The notes under the pieces were generated by a model that ran no database searches, was not told the DNA's origin, and was given only the letters and a program-made list of their open reading frames with translations. From assembly GCA_036505795.1 (NCBI GenBank), contig DASXSU010000113.1, forward strand, positions 1-64,000: a stretch of DNA of 64,000 nucleotides. The letters are read 5' to 3'. Each line of letters opens with the position of its first letter. Position 1 is the stretch's first letter. Source of the DNA: NS-11 sp036505795. GTDB taxonomy: Bacteria > Nitrospirota > Nitrospiria > Nitrospirales > NS-4. The position numbers were made by a program, and so were the translations under genes. Of this stretch, positions 34,140-42,565 are shown piece by piece.

Positions 34140-34568
34140 ATGCCGGTGTATGAATACGGATGCGAGGGTGGTCACCGCTTCGAAGTGAAGCAGAGATTCA
34201 GTGATGCGCCGATTACGACCTGCCAGGTGTGCTCGCTTCCCGTGACGAAATTGATCTCGGCGTCCGGCATCAGTTTCAAAGGGTCCGGATGGTATGTGAC
34301 CGATTATTCCAATAAAATGAAGAACCCGGAGGCGCAGGAGAAATCTTCCGACAAGTCTTCCGAAAAATCCACCGATAAATCTTCCGAGAAATCAACTGAG
34401 AAGTCTCAAGAGAAATCAGAGGCGCCCCAAACATCCACGACGGCTGCTCCAGCTACGCCGGCATCTTCCTCGCCGTCCCAATCAGACTCATCCTCATCTA
34501 AATCTAAATCGGACGGCGGCTCTTCGCCGAGCCCGGCGCCGGCACCGACCACACCGTCAAAGTCCTAA
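34140..34568 (+). CDS. FmdB-type zinc ribbon with Ser/Lys repeat tail
   Basis: A 142-residue protein. It begins MPVYEYGCEGGHRFEVKQRF and has TTCQVCSLPVTKLIS near 30, the FmdB/CxxC_CxxC regulatory-protein fold. The first knuckle reads C-E-G-G-H rather than CxxC, so the zinc site has three Cys and probably one His. After residue 60 the protein turns into low-complexity SSDKSSEKSTDKSSEK-type repeats, then Ser/Pro. The encoding DNA at about 34344-34420 shows an approximate 12-24 nt periodicity. The function of FmdB proteins is unknown. GGGAGCACGGGT precedes the start. Confidence 0.88.
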   Translation: MPVYEYGCEGGHRFEVKQRFSDAPITTCQVCSLPVTKLISASGISFKGSGWYVTDYSNKMKNPEAQEKSSDKSSEKSTDKSSEKSTEKSQEKSEAPQTSTTAAPATPASSSPSQSDSSSSKSKSDGGSSPSPAPAPTTPSKS

Positions 34569-34585
34569 CGTCTTTTCCCGCGGTT

Positions 34586-34915
34586 CTACTTCTTCCGCTT
34601 CGTCGCGGCGGCAGGTTTCGCCGCCTTGGCCTCAGCTTGCGCTAAGGACGCGGTCAGCTGTTGCACTTGGGCTTTCAGCGCATTGTTCTCCTGTTCCATT
34701 TGCGCCGTTTGTGCCTTGCCTTCTTCGAACTTCTTGCTGACCTCGGCCACCTGTCCTTGCAGACGGACCTTTTCCGCCTCTAGCACTTTGATCCGCGCCT
34801 CCTGCTGCCCAATGCGCTCTTGGAGTGTCGGCGGCCACCAGTCACAACCGGTTGCCCCGGCCAAGAGTCCGACAAGGACCACACTTCGCACCGCATACCG
34901 TGCTGTTATCGTCAT
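34586..34915 (-). CDS. Coiled-coil lipoprotein
   Basis: A 109-residue protein. ATG 34915 has GGAGGA 7 nt upstream and opens a lipoprotein signal (VVLVGLLAGATGC). The rest is a regular coiled coil: EARIKVLEAEKVRLQGQVAE and EQENNALKAQVQQLTASLAQ, ending in AAATKRKK. It would be anchored by lipid and may act as a Lpp-like or efflux/pilus-associated spacer. It follows the NtrC-type regulator gene by 4 nt and is probably co-transcribed with the two-component pair, so it could be an accessory sensor component. Confidence 0.72.
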   Translation of the reverse strand: MTITARYAVRSVVLVGLLAGATGCDWWPPTLQERIGQQEARIKVLEAEKVRLQGQVAEVSKKFEEGKAQTAQMEQENNALKAQVQQLTASLAQAEAKAAKPAAATKRKK

Positions 34916-34919
34916 CCGT

Positions 34920-36341
34920 TCATCCTCCAGATTGGTTCTGTTCCTCAGAGCTCTCCGACGGTATTCGACCAGTCGCGGCTCGACCCAACTGAAACTTCTC
35001 CAGACGGTACTGCATCGTCTTGTAGGACAGGCCAAGCATTTTGGCGGCCTTGGCGATCACGCCGTTGCTGCGGGCCATCGCTTTTTCTAACAGTTGTCGT
35101 TCAAACTCTTCCAACGAGAAGCCTTCGTTGGGAAGCTCAAACTCCGTGCGATCAAGCAGCGTCGGCCTCAGACGCAACTCGGGAGGGAAGTCCTCGACAT
35201 CGATCCGATCATTCTCGCACAAGAGCACGGCCCGCTCCACGACGGATTCCAACTCCCGCACATTTCCCGGCCAGGGGTATTCAATGAGCAGGCGCAGGGC
35301 CGGCGCGGTCACACCCTTGATTGTTTTTCCGGCCGACGTCCCATATTTCTTGAGAAAGTGCTCGATCAGTTCCGGAATGTCCGTCGGCCGGTCCCGAAGC
35401 GGCGGCAAGTGAACCGAGACGACATTCAAACGGTAGAACAGATCCTCCCGGAAGGTGCCCTGTTTGATCGCTGCCGCGAGCTTGCGGTTGGTTGCCGCGA
35501 CCACTCGGACATCGACTTTAATATCATCGCGGCCGCCGATCCGGCGGATTTCCCTTTCCTGCAGAACCCGTAACAACTTGGCTTGCAGCGGAAGACTTAG
35601 ATCTCCGATCTCGTCCAGAAACAGCGTGCCTTCGTGCACCGCCTCGAACAATCCGATATGGCGGCCCTGAGCGCCCGTAAAGGAGCCCTTTTCATATCCA
35701 AACAGCTCACTTTCGATGAGGGCTTCGGGAATCGCCGCGCAGTTCAGAGCGCGGAAGGGCCGGTCCTTGCGGCTTGATTCAGCGTGTAATGCACGGGCCA
35801 CCAACTCTTTACCGGTGCCGCTTTCGCCCGTAATCAGCACCGTGGTTTGGCTCGGCGCCACCTTGCGGATGATCCGGAAGACCTCATCCATTGTCGGATG
35901 ATGGCCCAAAATGTGGCCGATCTTGTACTTGTCATGCAATTGCTGCCGGAGCTGACGATTTTCCTTGACGAGGTGCAGCTTTTCAAAGGCGCGGGCGACC
36001 GTGATCAACAGTTCCTCTCGGTCCAATGGCTTCTCAAGATAGTCGAACGCGCCCTTTTTCATGGCCTCGACCGCCGACCCGACGGTCCCGTGCGCAGTGA
36101 TCAGGACAATCAGTGCCTCCGAGTCGAGCTTCATGAGATCATCGAGCAGGGCCAGGCCGTCCCGCTCGGGCATCGAAAGATCGGTCAGCACAAGATCAAC
36201 GGGATGGTTGCGGTACAGAGTCAGGGCTTGCGACACATTGGAGGAAGGCTCGACCGTGTAACCCTCGCCCTCCAGGATGACCGTCAAGATATCCCGCTGG
36301 GATTTTTCATCATCCACTACCAGGATGTGACCTGCGGTCAT
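34920..36341 (-). CDS. NtrC-type sigma-54 response regulator
   Basis: A 473-residue activator with three parts. The receiver (1-120) has the acidic pair DDE at 10-12, phospho-Asp D54 in LVLTDLSMPERDG and Lys in DYLEKPLDREE near 104. The sigma-54 AAA+ domain (about 145-380) has GESGTGKELVARALH, the GAFTGA-equivalent GSFTGA in GYEKGSFTGAQGR, and LFLDEIGDLS. A Fis-type HTH lies at the C-terminus (VIAKAAKMLGLSYKTMQYRL). It activates sigma-54 promoters when phosphorylated. It overlaps the kinase gene by 4 nt, so the two are a cognate pair. The signal is unknown. Confidence 0.96.
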   Translation of the reverse strand: MTAGHILVVDDEKSQRDILTVILEGEGYTVEPSSNVSQALTLYRNHPVDLVLTDLSMPERDGLALLDDLMKLDSEALIVLITAHGTVGSAVEAMKKGAFDYLEKPLDREELLITVARAFEKLHLVKENRQLRQQLHDKYKIGHILGHHPTMDEVFRIIRKVAPSQTTVLITGESGTGKELVARALHAESSRKDRPFRALNCAAIPEALIESELFGYEKGSFTGAQGRHIGLFEAVHEGTLFLDEIGDLSLPLQAKLLRVLQEREIRRIGGRDDIKVDVRVVAATNRKLAAAIKQGTFREDLFYRLNVVSVHLPPLRDRPTDIPELIEHFLKKYGTSAGKTIKGVTAPALRLLIEYPWPGNVRELESVVERAVLLCENDRIDVEDFPPELRLRPTLLDRTEFELPNEGFSLEEFERQLLEKAMARSNGVIAKAAKMLGLSYKTMQYRLEKFQLGRAATGRIPSESSEEQNQSGG

Positions 36342-37792
36342 ACGGCCACCTCAGTCACGACGGTGAGGGGGAACCTGATCACCACCGTTGTGCCCTCATG
36401 CGTCCGGCTTGTGACGCTGATCTGGCCCCCATGCTCCTCCACGATCTTCTTTGTGATCGCCAGGCCCAACCCGATCCCGAGCTTCTTCGTGGTGAAATAA
36501 GGGGTGAAAATTTTCCCCAGCTCCTCTTCGTCTATTCCGCTCCCAGTGTCGGAAACCGACACCTCTACCGCTCCGCTTGAGAATTCCGCCCCTGTCGCGT
36601 GCGGTTGATACGCCGTGCGTAGCGAAAGGCGGCCGCCGGTCGGCATCGCTTGAATTGCGTTCAGCACGACGTTCATCAAACAGGTCTTCACCTGAGCGCT
36701 ATCCGCATGAAGGGGCGGAATCGTCGCGGGCCCATCGACACGGATCTCGACGTTTTGTTCGAGGGCTTTCTGCTTTGCCAGGTCGATGACATCACGAATG
36801 AGGATATTGATATCCACCGCCGTCTTGTTCAACGCTAAGGGCTTCCCAACAGAAAGAAAGTTTTCGACCATGCTGTTGAGGCGATGAATCTCATCTTTGA
36901 TATTCCCAATAAGCGCCTGTGTCTCCCGCCATCCCGGTGCCCGGCTTGCGTTCAGACCGCTTCGAATGTGATCAATGCTGAGGCTGATGAAGTTCAAGGG
37001 GTTACGGATTTCGTGAGCGATACCGGAGGCAAGCTTCCCGACAGCGGACAGCCGCTCCGCCTCGCGCAGCCGTTCCTCCAACTCGCGGTGCTGGCGAAGC
37101 TTCTCCACCATTTCGTTGAAGCTATGGGTCAACTCGGCGATCTCATCGGCCCCCTCCACTTCAATGGTCTTGGTGAGATCGCCAGCCGCAACCCGCTTTG
37201 CCGCTTCCACGACGCCTTTCAGGGGGTGGGTATATTTTCGCGCCAGATACAACGAGGCGGCGATCCCCAGGGCAAAGATCAACAACGTAACGGTCACGCG
37301 TTTGATTAAGGTGGCCCTATTGACTTGTGCCAGATCCTCCAACGTGAAGGCCACATGGATATAACCGAGCACCTCATTCCCATCGACAAGCGGCGCCGTC
37401 ACGTTATATTCCCGCTGTCCGCCTTTAATGACCGTGCTTTCCATTTTCCGGCCTGCCTGAGCTGGCGGCGAGCTAGCCACGACCTCCTTTTCTATATCCA
37501 GCAGTTTGATCTCCTTCACCCCTTTTTTCACCAGGCGGCTGAGAAGCTTCTGCAGTTGCGCGGCATCCGGTTCTCCCGACAGCTGTTCCAGGCTGACCGC
37601 GGTCGCATTCGACAGGTCGTTAATGCTTTCCTCTATGTCCTCCATGACCGCCTGTTGTGCCATATGGGACAGGAGTACGGAGGCGGTCAATGAGAGCGCC
37701 AGCAGGGCGAGCATCATCACCATGAGCTTGGTCGTGAGCCGGATGCGATGGAAAATACGATTGTTCAGCGAACCCAGCTTGCCTAGCATCAT
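36338..37792 (-). CDS. Membrane sensor histidine kinase
   Basis: A 484-residue kinase. The first membrane segment (LMVMMLALLALSLTASVLLS) lies near residue 25, a periplasmic region of about 130 residues follows, and the second segment (VTVTLLIFALGIAASLYLA) is near 175. HAMP follows (KYTHPLKGVVEAAKRVAAGD), then the HisKA box GKLASGIAHEIRNPLNFISL with phospho-His near 275, and the ATPase lid region with GSGIDEEELGKIFTPYFTTK near 435. ATG 37792 overlaps the tsaC stop; the longer frame to 37879 is unsupported. It phosphorylates the downstream NtrC-type regulator. The ligand is unknown. Confidence 0.95.
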   Translation of the reverse strand: MMLGKLGSLNNRIFHRIRLTTKLMVMMLALLALSLTASVLLSHMAQQAVMEDIEESINDLSNATAVSLEQLSGEPDAAQLQKLLSRLVKKGVKEIKLLDIEKEVVASSPPAQAGRKMESTVIKGGQREYNVTAPLVDGNEVLGYIHVAFTLEDLAQVNRATLIKRVTVTLLIFALGIAASLYLARKYTHPLKGVVEAAKRVAAGDLTKTIEVEGADEIAELTHSFNEMVEKLRQHRELEERLREAERLSAVGKLASGIAHEIRNPLNFISLSIDHIRSGLNASRAPGWRETQALIGNIKDEIHRLNSMVENFLSVGKPLALNKTAVDINILIRDVIDLAKQKALEQNVEIRVDGPATIPPLHADSAQVKTCLMNVVLNAIQAMPTGGRLSLRTAYQPHATGAEFSSGAVEVSVSDTGSGIDEEELGKIFTPYFTTKKLGIGLGLAITKKIVEEHGGQISVTSRTHEGTTVVIRFPLTVVTEVAV

Positions 37793-38427
37793 TATGCCGC
37801 CAGTGTGCCGATGATCGAGAGCACCTCGCTGCGGGGAAGTGCCCCCTGACGGATCAATCGTACAGGCTGCACCGTGCAATCCACCACGGTACTGGGCAGT
37901 CCTCCGGGGGTCCGACCGCCGTTGAGAATCAGATCGACCTCGACGCCCAGGGAGGCCTGCACCTCTTCCGCCGTGGTGGCCGGCGCTGCCCCTGATCGAT
38001 TCGCGCTGGTTCCGGTGAGCGGGCCGTCGACAGCCTCGAGCAACCGGTGGAGCGGGGCGGAGGCCGACAGTCGAATCCCGATTGTGCCGGTGCCGGCTGT
38101 AACCAGCAACGGAACGGTCGAACTCGCGCGAAACACAATGGTCAACGGCCCGGGCCAGCAGGCGTTCATGAGCAATTCCGCGCTTGGCGAAACCTCCGAC
38201 ACCAGGCGCTCGAGCTCTGTTCGGTCACGGATCAAGACGAGGATGGGGCTCGAGGCGGGAGAGCGTCCTTTGAGCTGGAAGAGACGGGAAACCGCCGCCG
38301 GATCAAAGGGCGTCACCCCTAAGCCGTAGAAGGTTTCCGTGGGGAAGGCAATCACTCCCCCCGCCCGCACCACGCTTGCGGCGCGGGCCACCATGGCCTC
38401 TGTCATTGGCTCAAGAACGGTATTCAC
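37792..38427 (-). CDS. tsaC: L-threonylcarbamoyladenylate synthase (Sua5/TsaC)
   Basis: A 211-residue YrdC-fold protein. IAFPTETFYGLGVTPFDPAA near residue 28, LFQLKGRSPASSPILVLI near 48, PGPLTIVFRA near 92 and GPLTGTSANRSGAAP near 135 are all diagnostic. It makes threonylcarbamoyl-AMP for t6A37 in tRNA. It is the short TsaC/YrdC form without the Sua5 C-terminal domain. It overlaps purE by 1 nt and the kinase gene by about 1-4 nt. Confidence 0.95.
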   Translation of the reverse strand: MNTVLEPMTEAMVARAASVVRAGGVIAFPTETFYGLGVTPFDPAAVSRLFQLKGRSPASSPILVLIRDRTELERLVSEVSPSAELLMNACWPGPLTIVFRASSTVPLLVTAGTGTIGIRLSASAPLHRLLEAVDGPLTGTSANRSGAAPATTAEEVQASLGVEVDLILNGGRTPGGLPSTVVDCTVQPVRLIRQGALPRSEVLSIIGTLAA

Positions 38428-38945
38428 TAGCCGGCTTCAACTTCCCGCGATGCTTCTTCCACCGCCGCCGCCATTTCTTTTTTGTATTGGCGCAGGCGCT
38501 CGGCCAGGGCGGAGTCTTTTCGAGCAAGGATCTGCGCGGCAAGGATCGCCGCATTCTTGGCGCCGGCCTTGCCGATTGCCATCGTCGCGACAGGGATTCC
38601 GCCCGGCATCTGCACCGTCGCCAGGAGGGCGTCGAGGCCCTTGAGCGGGGAGCTGTCCAGGGGTATGCCGATCACCGGCAGAATGGAGTTGGCTGCCATC
38701 ACGCCGGCTAGATGTGCGGCGCCGCCCGCTCCGACAATCAGGACCTCCAAACCGCGTTCTTCCGCCGTCGAGGCAAGTTTATGGGCGCGCTCAGGCGAGC
38801 GATGAGCCGAGGCGACCGCCATCTCGCATGCAATCCCTAATTCGCGAAGGGTCTTGCGCACCTCTTCCATGGCCGCGGCATCGGAGGCACTTCCCATATA
38901 AACGCCGACTCGCGTGTTCGTGCCGTCGCCCTTAGGTTTTGTCAT
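38427..38945 (-). CDS. purE: N5-carboxyaminoimidazole ribonucleotide mutase (PurE)
   Basis: A 172-residue protein. VGVYMGSASDAAAMEEVRKT near residue 12 gives the GSxSD site, AVASAHRSPER near 45 the catalytic His, and AGGAAHLAGVMAANSILPVI near 80 the CAIR pocket. It converts N5-CAIR to CAIR (class I PurE); the partner PurK is not here. It lies 50 nt after purD in the purine run purH-purD-purE. Confidence 0.97.
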   Translation of the reverse strand: MTKPKGDGTNTRVGVYMGSASDAAAMEEVRKTLRELGIACEMAVASAHRSPERAHKLASTAEERGLEVLIVGAGGAAHLAGVMAANSILPVIGIPLDSSPLKGLDALLATVQMPGGIPVATMAIGKAGAKNAAILAAQILARKDSALAERLRQYKKEMAAAVEEASREVEAG

Positions 38946-38995
38946 ATCAGGTCCTCTGGTCGGAGGTAGTATAGCATTTCACGCGCCCATGACGA

Positions 38996-40273
38996 TTACG
39001 CGAAAGCCCGTGAGCCGATATCGGTACGGTATTGCATCCCCTCAAACCGGATCGTGTCCACGGCGGCATAGGCTCGGGCGCGCGCCGAAGCAAAGTCGTC
39101 ACCGATGCCGGTGATGCCGAGGACCCGCCCTCCGGCCGTGACCGGCTCATCGCTTGTCGAAGAGGCTGTCGCGGTGCCGGCATGAAAGATCAGCAGTCTA
39201 TCCGTATTGCCGCTCTTATCGAGTCCGTAAATCGGGGTGCCTTTGACGATCGTCCTCGGATAACCTCCGGCCGCGAGCACCACGCAGACCGCAACGCCGG
39301 GTTTCCACTCGATCGAGGCTTGATCTAAGCGGTGCTCGGTCGCAGCGATCAACAGGTCCACGAGATCGGTCTTGAGCAGCGGCAGGACCGCCTGGGTTTC
39401 GGGGTCGCCCAGACGAGCGTTAAACTCAAGCACCCGCGGTACCCCATTGCTCACCATGACGCCCGCATACAGGACCCCTTGAAAGGGACTGCCAAGCTGG
39501 GCAAGCCCTTCCACGGCCGGTTCCAGGATAGTGCGACGGACCTGGTCAAGCAACTTGGGGCTGCCGATTGGGGCCGGCGCGTATGCCCCCATTCCACCGG
39601 TGTTAGGACCTGTGTCTCCATCGCCGAGTCGTTTGTGGTCTTGCGCCGGGATCATGGGGACGATGGTCTTCCCATCGGTGAAGGCCATCACCGTCATCTC
39701 TTCCCCTTCTAGAAACTGCTCGATCACCACACGCGCACCCGCCTCCCCAAAGGCCTTGCCGTCCAACATGGCCGTCACGGCGTCGCGGGCCTCTCCCCGG
39801 GTCCGCGCGACGACCACCCCCTTGCCTTGTGCCAAGCCGTCGGCCTTCACGACAATGGGTGTCTCCCGTCGCTCGAGATACTCAAAGGCGCCGGAGGTCG
39901 CGGTGAAGCTCTTGGCTTCGGCCGTAGGGATACGAAGCCGGGTCATCAGGTCTTTGGAAAACACCTTGCTCGATTCAACACGCGCGGCGGCGCGCTGAGG
40001 GCCGAAGATCCGCAGCTTGTGCCGTCGGAACTCGTCCACAATCCCGGCGGCCAGCGGTCCTTCCGGACCCACGACCGTCAGGTCAACATGATGCTCCTGC
40101 GCAAACGCTCGCAGCCCGATGATGTCGTCGGCTGCTAACGGCACGCATTGCGCAAGCGCCGCGATCCCCGGATTGCCTGGGGCACAATAGAGTTTCGTCG
40201 CCGCGGGGCTTTGGGCAATCTTCCACGCCAAGGCGTGTTCGCGCCCTGCGCCTCCGACAATCAGAATGTTCAA
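38996..40273 (-). CDS. purD: Phosphoribosylamine-glycine ligase (PurD)
   Basis: A 425-residue ATP-grasp enzyme. MNILIVGGAGREHALAWKIA opens it, PIVVKADGLAQGKGVVVA near 140 is the ATP-binding strand, NTGGMGAYAPAPI near 228 and NARLGDPETQAVLPLLKTDL near 292 are typical. It forms GAR from phosphoribosylamine and glycine. Full length; 78 nt after purH. Confidence 0.97.
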   Translation of the reverse strand: MNILIVGGAGREHALAWKIAQSPAATKLYCAPGNPGIAALAQCVPLAADDIIGLRAFAQEHHVDLTVVGPEGPLAAGIVDEFRRHKLRIFGPQRAAARVESSKVFSKDLMTRLRIPTAEAKSFTATSGAFEYLERRETPIVVKADGLAQGKGVVVARTRGEARDAVTAMLDGKAFGEAGARVVIEQFLEGEEMTVMAFTDGKTIVPMIPAQDHKRLGDGDTGPNTGGMGAYAPAPIGSPKLLDQVRRTILEPAVEGLAQLGSPFQGVLYAGVMVSNGVPRVLEFNARLGDPETQAVLPLLKTDLVDLLIAATEHRLDQASIEWKPGVAVCVVLAAGGYPRTIVKGTPIYGLDKSGNTDRLLIFHAGTATASSTSDEPVTAGGRVLGITGIGDDFASARARAYAAVDTIRFEGMQYRTDIGSRAFA

Positions 40274-40351
40274 CGGGAAACTCGAGGTGTCAGATGCAAC
40301 ATCATGGTGAGTACATCCACGGGGTCCGGTATCAGAACAGCGCCCGCGGCC

Positions 40352-41953
40352 CTAGTGCCGGAAATGGCGCATCCCAGTGAGGACCATCGCCATGTTGTGT
40401 TCGTCCGCTGCCTGTACGACTTCTTGATCCCGGATCGACCCGCCCGGCTGGATGACGGCCGTAATGCCGGCTTCGGCGGCCGCGTCGATCCCGTCCCTGA
40501 AGGGGAAAAAGGCATCGGACGCCATGATGCAGCCGGCCAGTGACGAGGCCGCTTTCATCGTGGCGAGCTTCACCGAATCCACCCGGCTCATTTGGCCTGC
40601 TCCGATGCCGATCGTTCGGTCAGGACGCGCGAACACGATCGCATTCGATTTGACATGCTTGCACACCTTCCAGCCGAAGGCAAACGCCTGCTTCTCCTGG
40701 TCCGTCGGCGGTCGTTTCGAGACCACTTTGAGGGCGCCGATGTCCGGAATAGCGCCGAGATCGCGATCCTGAAGAATGAGCCCGCCCACGATTTTTTTCA
40801 TGTCCAGCAGGTCGAGGCCTTCGCGGCCCTCGGTGTGCAACGGTCCCACATCCAGGACTCGCAGGTCTTTTTTCCTCTTCAATTCCGCCAGCGCCGCGTC
40901 CTCGAATCCCGGGGCCACCACCACTTCGAGAAAGGTCGCGGTCATCTCCTTCGCGGCCGCCAGATCCACCGGTACATTGAACGCGACGACACCCCCGAAC
41001 GCGGAGATGGGATCGGTGTCGCGCGCGCGCGAATAGGCGTCTTTCGGCGTGTCGCCGATCGCGGCACCGCAAGGGTTGTTGTGTTTCACGATCGCGGCGG
41101 CCACCACCGGCCGGCTGGAGCCGGAAAGGGCGGCATCCTCACGCGCCGCGCCGAATTCTTTCACCAACTCGAGGGCGGAATTCGCGTCCAGGAAATTGTT
41201 GTAGGACATTTCCTTGCCATGGAGTTGCCGCCCGCGGGCGACTGCGGTCTCATGACCGGAAAGCTCGCGATAGAAGGCGCCCTGCTGATGCGGGTTCTCT
41301 CCGTAACGAAGCGTGTGCACCTTTTCAAATTGGAGGTTCAGCTGCGATGGAAACTTCACCGCGCTCCCGGCGCTTTGGGCGTCCAAGTAGCCGCTGATCA
41401 TCCCGTCATAGCGGCCCGTATGCTGGAACACCTTTCGAGCGAGATCCAGCCGCAGTTGCGGCGACACCCCCTCGCCGCGCATCGCGTCCACGACTTTCGG
41501 GTAATCCGCCGGATCCACGACGACCGTGACATCGGCATGATTTTTTGCGGCCGACCGGAGCATCGAGGGACCGCCGATGTCGATGTTCTCAATCGCCTCT
41601 TCAAAAGAGCAGCCCGGCTTGTTGATGGCGGCTTCAAACGGATAGAGGTTCACGGCCACGAGATCGATGGGTGCGATGCCCTGGCTGGCCATTTCTGCCG
41701 CGTGCCGGGGATCCTTCCGCCGCCCCAGCAAACCGCCATGGATCTTTGGATGGAGGGTCTTGACTCGGCCATCGAGGATCTCCGGCGAGCCGGTGTAGGC
41801 AGCCACGTCCGTCACCGGCAACCCCGCTTCCCGGAGCGCTTTTGCCGTGCCGCCCGTGGAGAGGATCTCGTATCCGAGTTCTGTCAGGGCCTTTGCAAAC
41901 TCAAAAATGCCAGACTTGTCCGAAACGCTGATAAGCGCGCGCTTCACGGTCAC
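40352..41953 (-). CDS. purH: AICAR transformylase/IMP cyclohydrolase (PurH)
   Basis: A 533-residue bifunctional enzyme. The N-terminal MGS-like cyclohydrolase begins RALISVSDKSGIFEFAKALT and has ILSTGGTAKALREAG and DGRVKTLHPKIHGGLLGRR. The C-terminal formyltransferase has IVKHNNPCGAAIG near 285, AFGGVVAFN near 305 and SDAFFPFRDGIDAAAEAGIT near 470. It catalyses the last two steps of IMP synthesis. Full length. A 655-residue antisense open frame across it is a GC artefact. Confidence 0.98.
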   Translation of the reverse strand: MTVKRALISVSDKSGIFEFAKALTELGYEILSTGGTAKALREAGLPVTDVAAYTGSPEILDGRVKTLHPKIHGGLLGRRKDPRHAAEMASQGIAPIDLVAVNLYPFEAAINKPGCSFEEAIENIDIGGPSMLRSAAKNHADVTVVVDPADYPKVVDAMRGEGVSPQLRLDLARKVFQHTGRYDGMISGYLDAQSAGSAVKFPSQLNLQFEKVHTLRYGENPHQQGAFYRELSGHETAVARGRQLHGKEMSYNNFLDANSALELVKEFGAAREDAALSGSSRPVVAAAIVKHNNPCGAAIGDTPKDAYSRARDTDPISAFGGVVAFNVPVDLAAAKEMTATFLEVVVAPGFEDAALAELKRKKDLRVLDVGPLHTEGREGLDLLDMKKIVGGLILQDRDLGAIPDIGALKVVSKRPPTDQEKQAFAFGWKVCKHVKSNAIVFARPDRTIGIGAGQMSRVDSVKLATMKAASSLAGCIMASDAFFPFRDGIDAAAEAGITAVIQPGGSIRDQEVVQAADEHNMAMVLTGMRHFRH

Positions 41954-41971
41954 TTCTCCTTGATGGGGGGG

Positions 41972-42565
41972 TTAGAGCTTGCCGGCTTCGCGGAGTACAT
42001 CACGAAAAACGCGGTAAAACCGGTCATTATCGGAGGCGGCTTCCTGTACAATTGCTTTGAGATTACCCAGCTCCGTTTCAGCCACGACGAAGTTGACGCT
42101 CTTGGCAAACGCCGCGAATGGGTCCAGCGTCCGGTACTCTTTGCCGATCAGCCCCACATACATGAAGCGCCGGATCGACATGGGCATCGGTTGGAGGATC
42201 TTCAATACGCCATTCGACGATCCGCCGTACTCCTCGTGCAGAATGACCAGACCGTAAGGCGACTGCCAGAGCCTGTCGACCGCTTCCTTGGGGTCGTTCA
42301 CTATATGCACAGTATACCCCAGCTCTGCAAGAGCCGTTTTGACGCTCATCTGACCATGGAGCGGGTCCACGCAGACCATGGCGATCCCGTGAGGTTCGAA
42401 CTCTGCGGCGGCCGCTTCCGCCGCGTCCTGCGTCACCTTATTGGCTGCTTGCACTTGGATCTTGTGCTGGCATTTCGGACAGGCGACCGTGACAGACCCG
42501 ACTTTGGGAACTTTGGCGTCAGGGATGGAGAGCTTCGCCGCGCACGCACTACAAGTTAGGATCAT
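41972..42565 (-). CDS. Zinc-ribbon plus receiver-like domain protein
   Basis: A 197-residue protein. The N-terminus has two CxxC pairs, LTCSACAAKL and VACPKCQHKIQV (residues 3-40), an MJ0042-type zinc ribbon. Residues about 58-190 resemble a receiver-like alpha/beta domain (GIAMVCVDPLHGQMSVKTAL, then YGLVILHEEYGGS), but the phospho-Asp and acidic-pair positions are not canonical, so phosphorylation is doubtful. Its start overlaps the PilU-type ATPase stop by 4 nt. Translational coupling suggests a role in pilus or motility control. Confidence 0.75.
   Translation of the reverse strand: MILTCSACAAKLSIPDAKVPKVGSVTVACPKCQHKIQVQAANKVTQDAAEAAAAEFEPHGIAMVCVDPLHGQMSVKTALAELGYTVHIVNDPKEAVDRLWQSPYGLVILHEEYGGSSNGVLKILQPMPMSIRRFMYVGLIGKEYRTLDPFAAFAKSVNFVVAETELGNLKAIVQEAASDNDRFYRVFRDVLREAGKL

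Noticed and set aside
40592..42559. Plus-strand frame of 655 codons antisense to purH and the zinc-ribbon/receiver-like gene
   Set aside because: It exactly shadows two well-identified genes; long antisense frames are expected at this GC content. It has no signal, motif or ribosome site.
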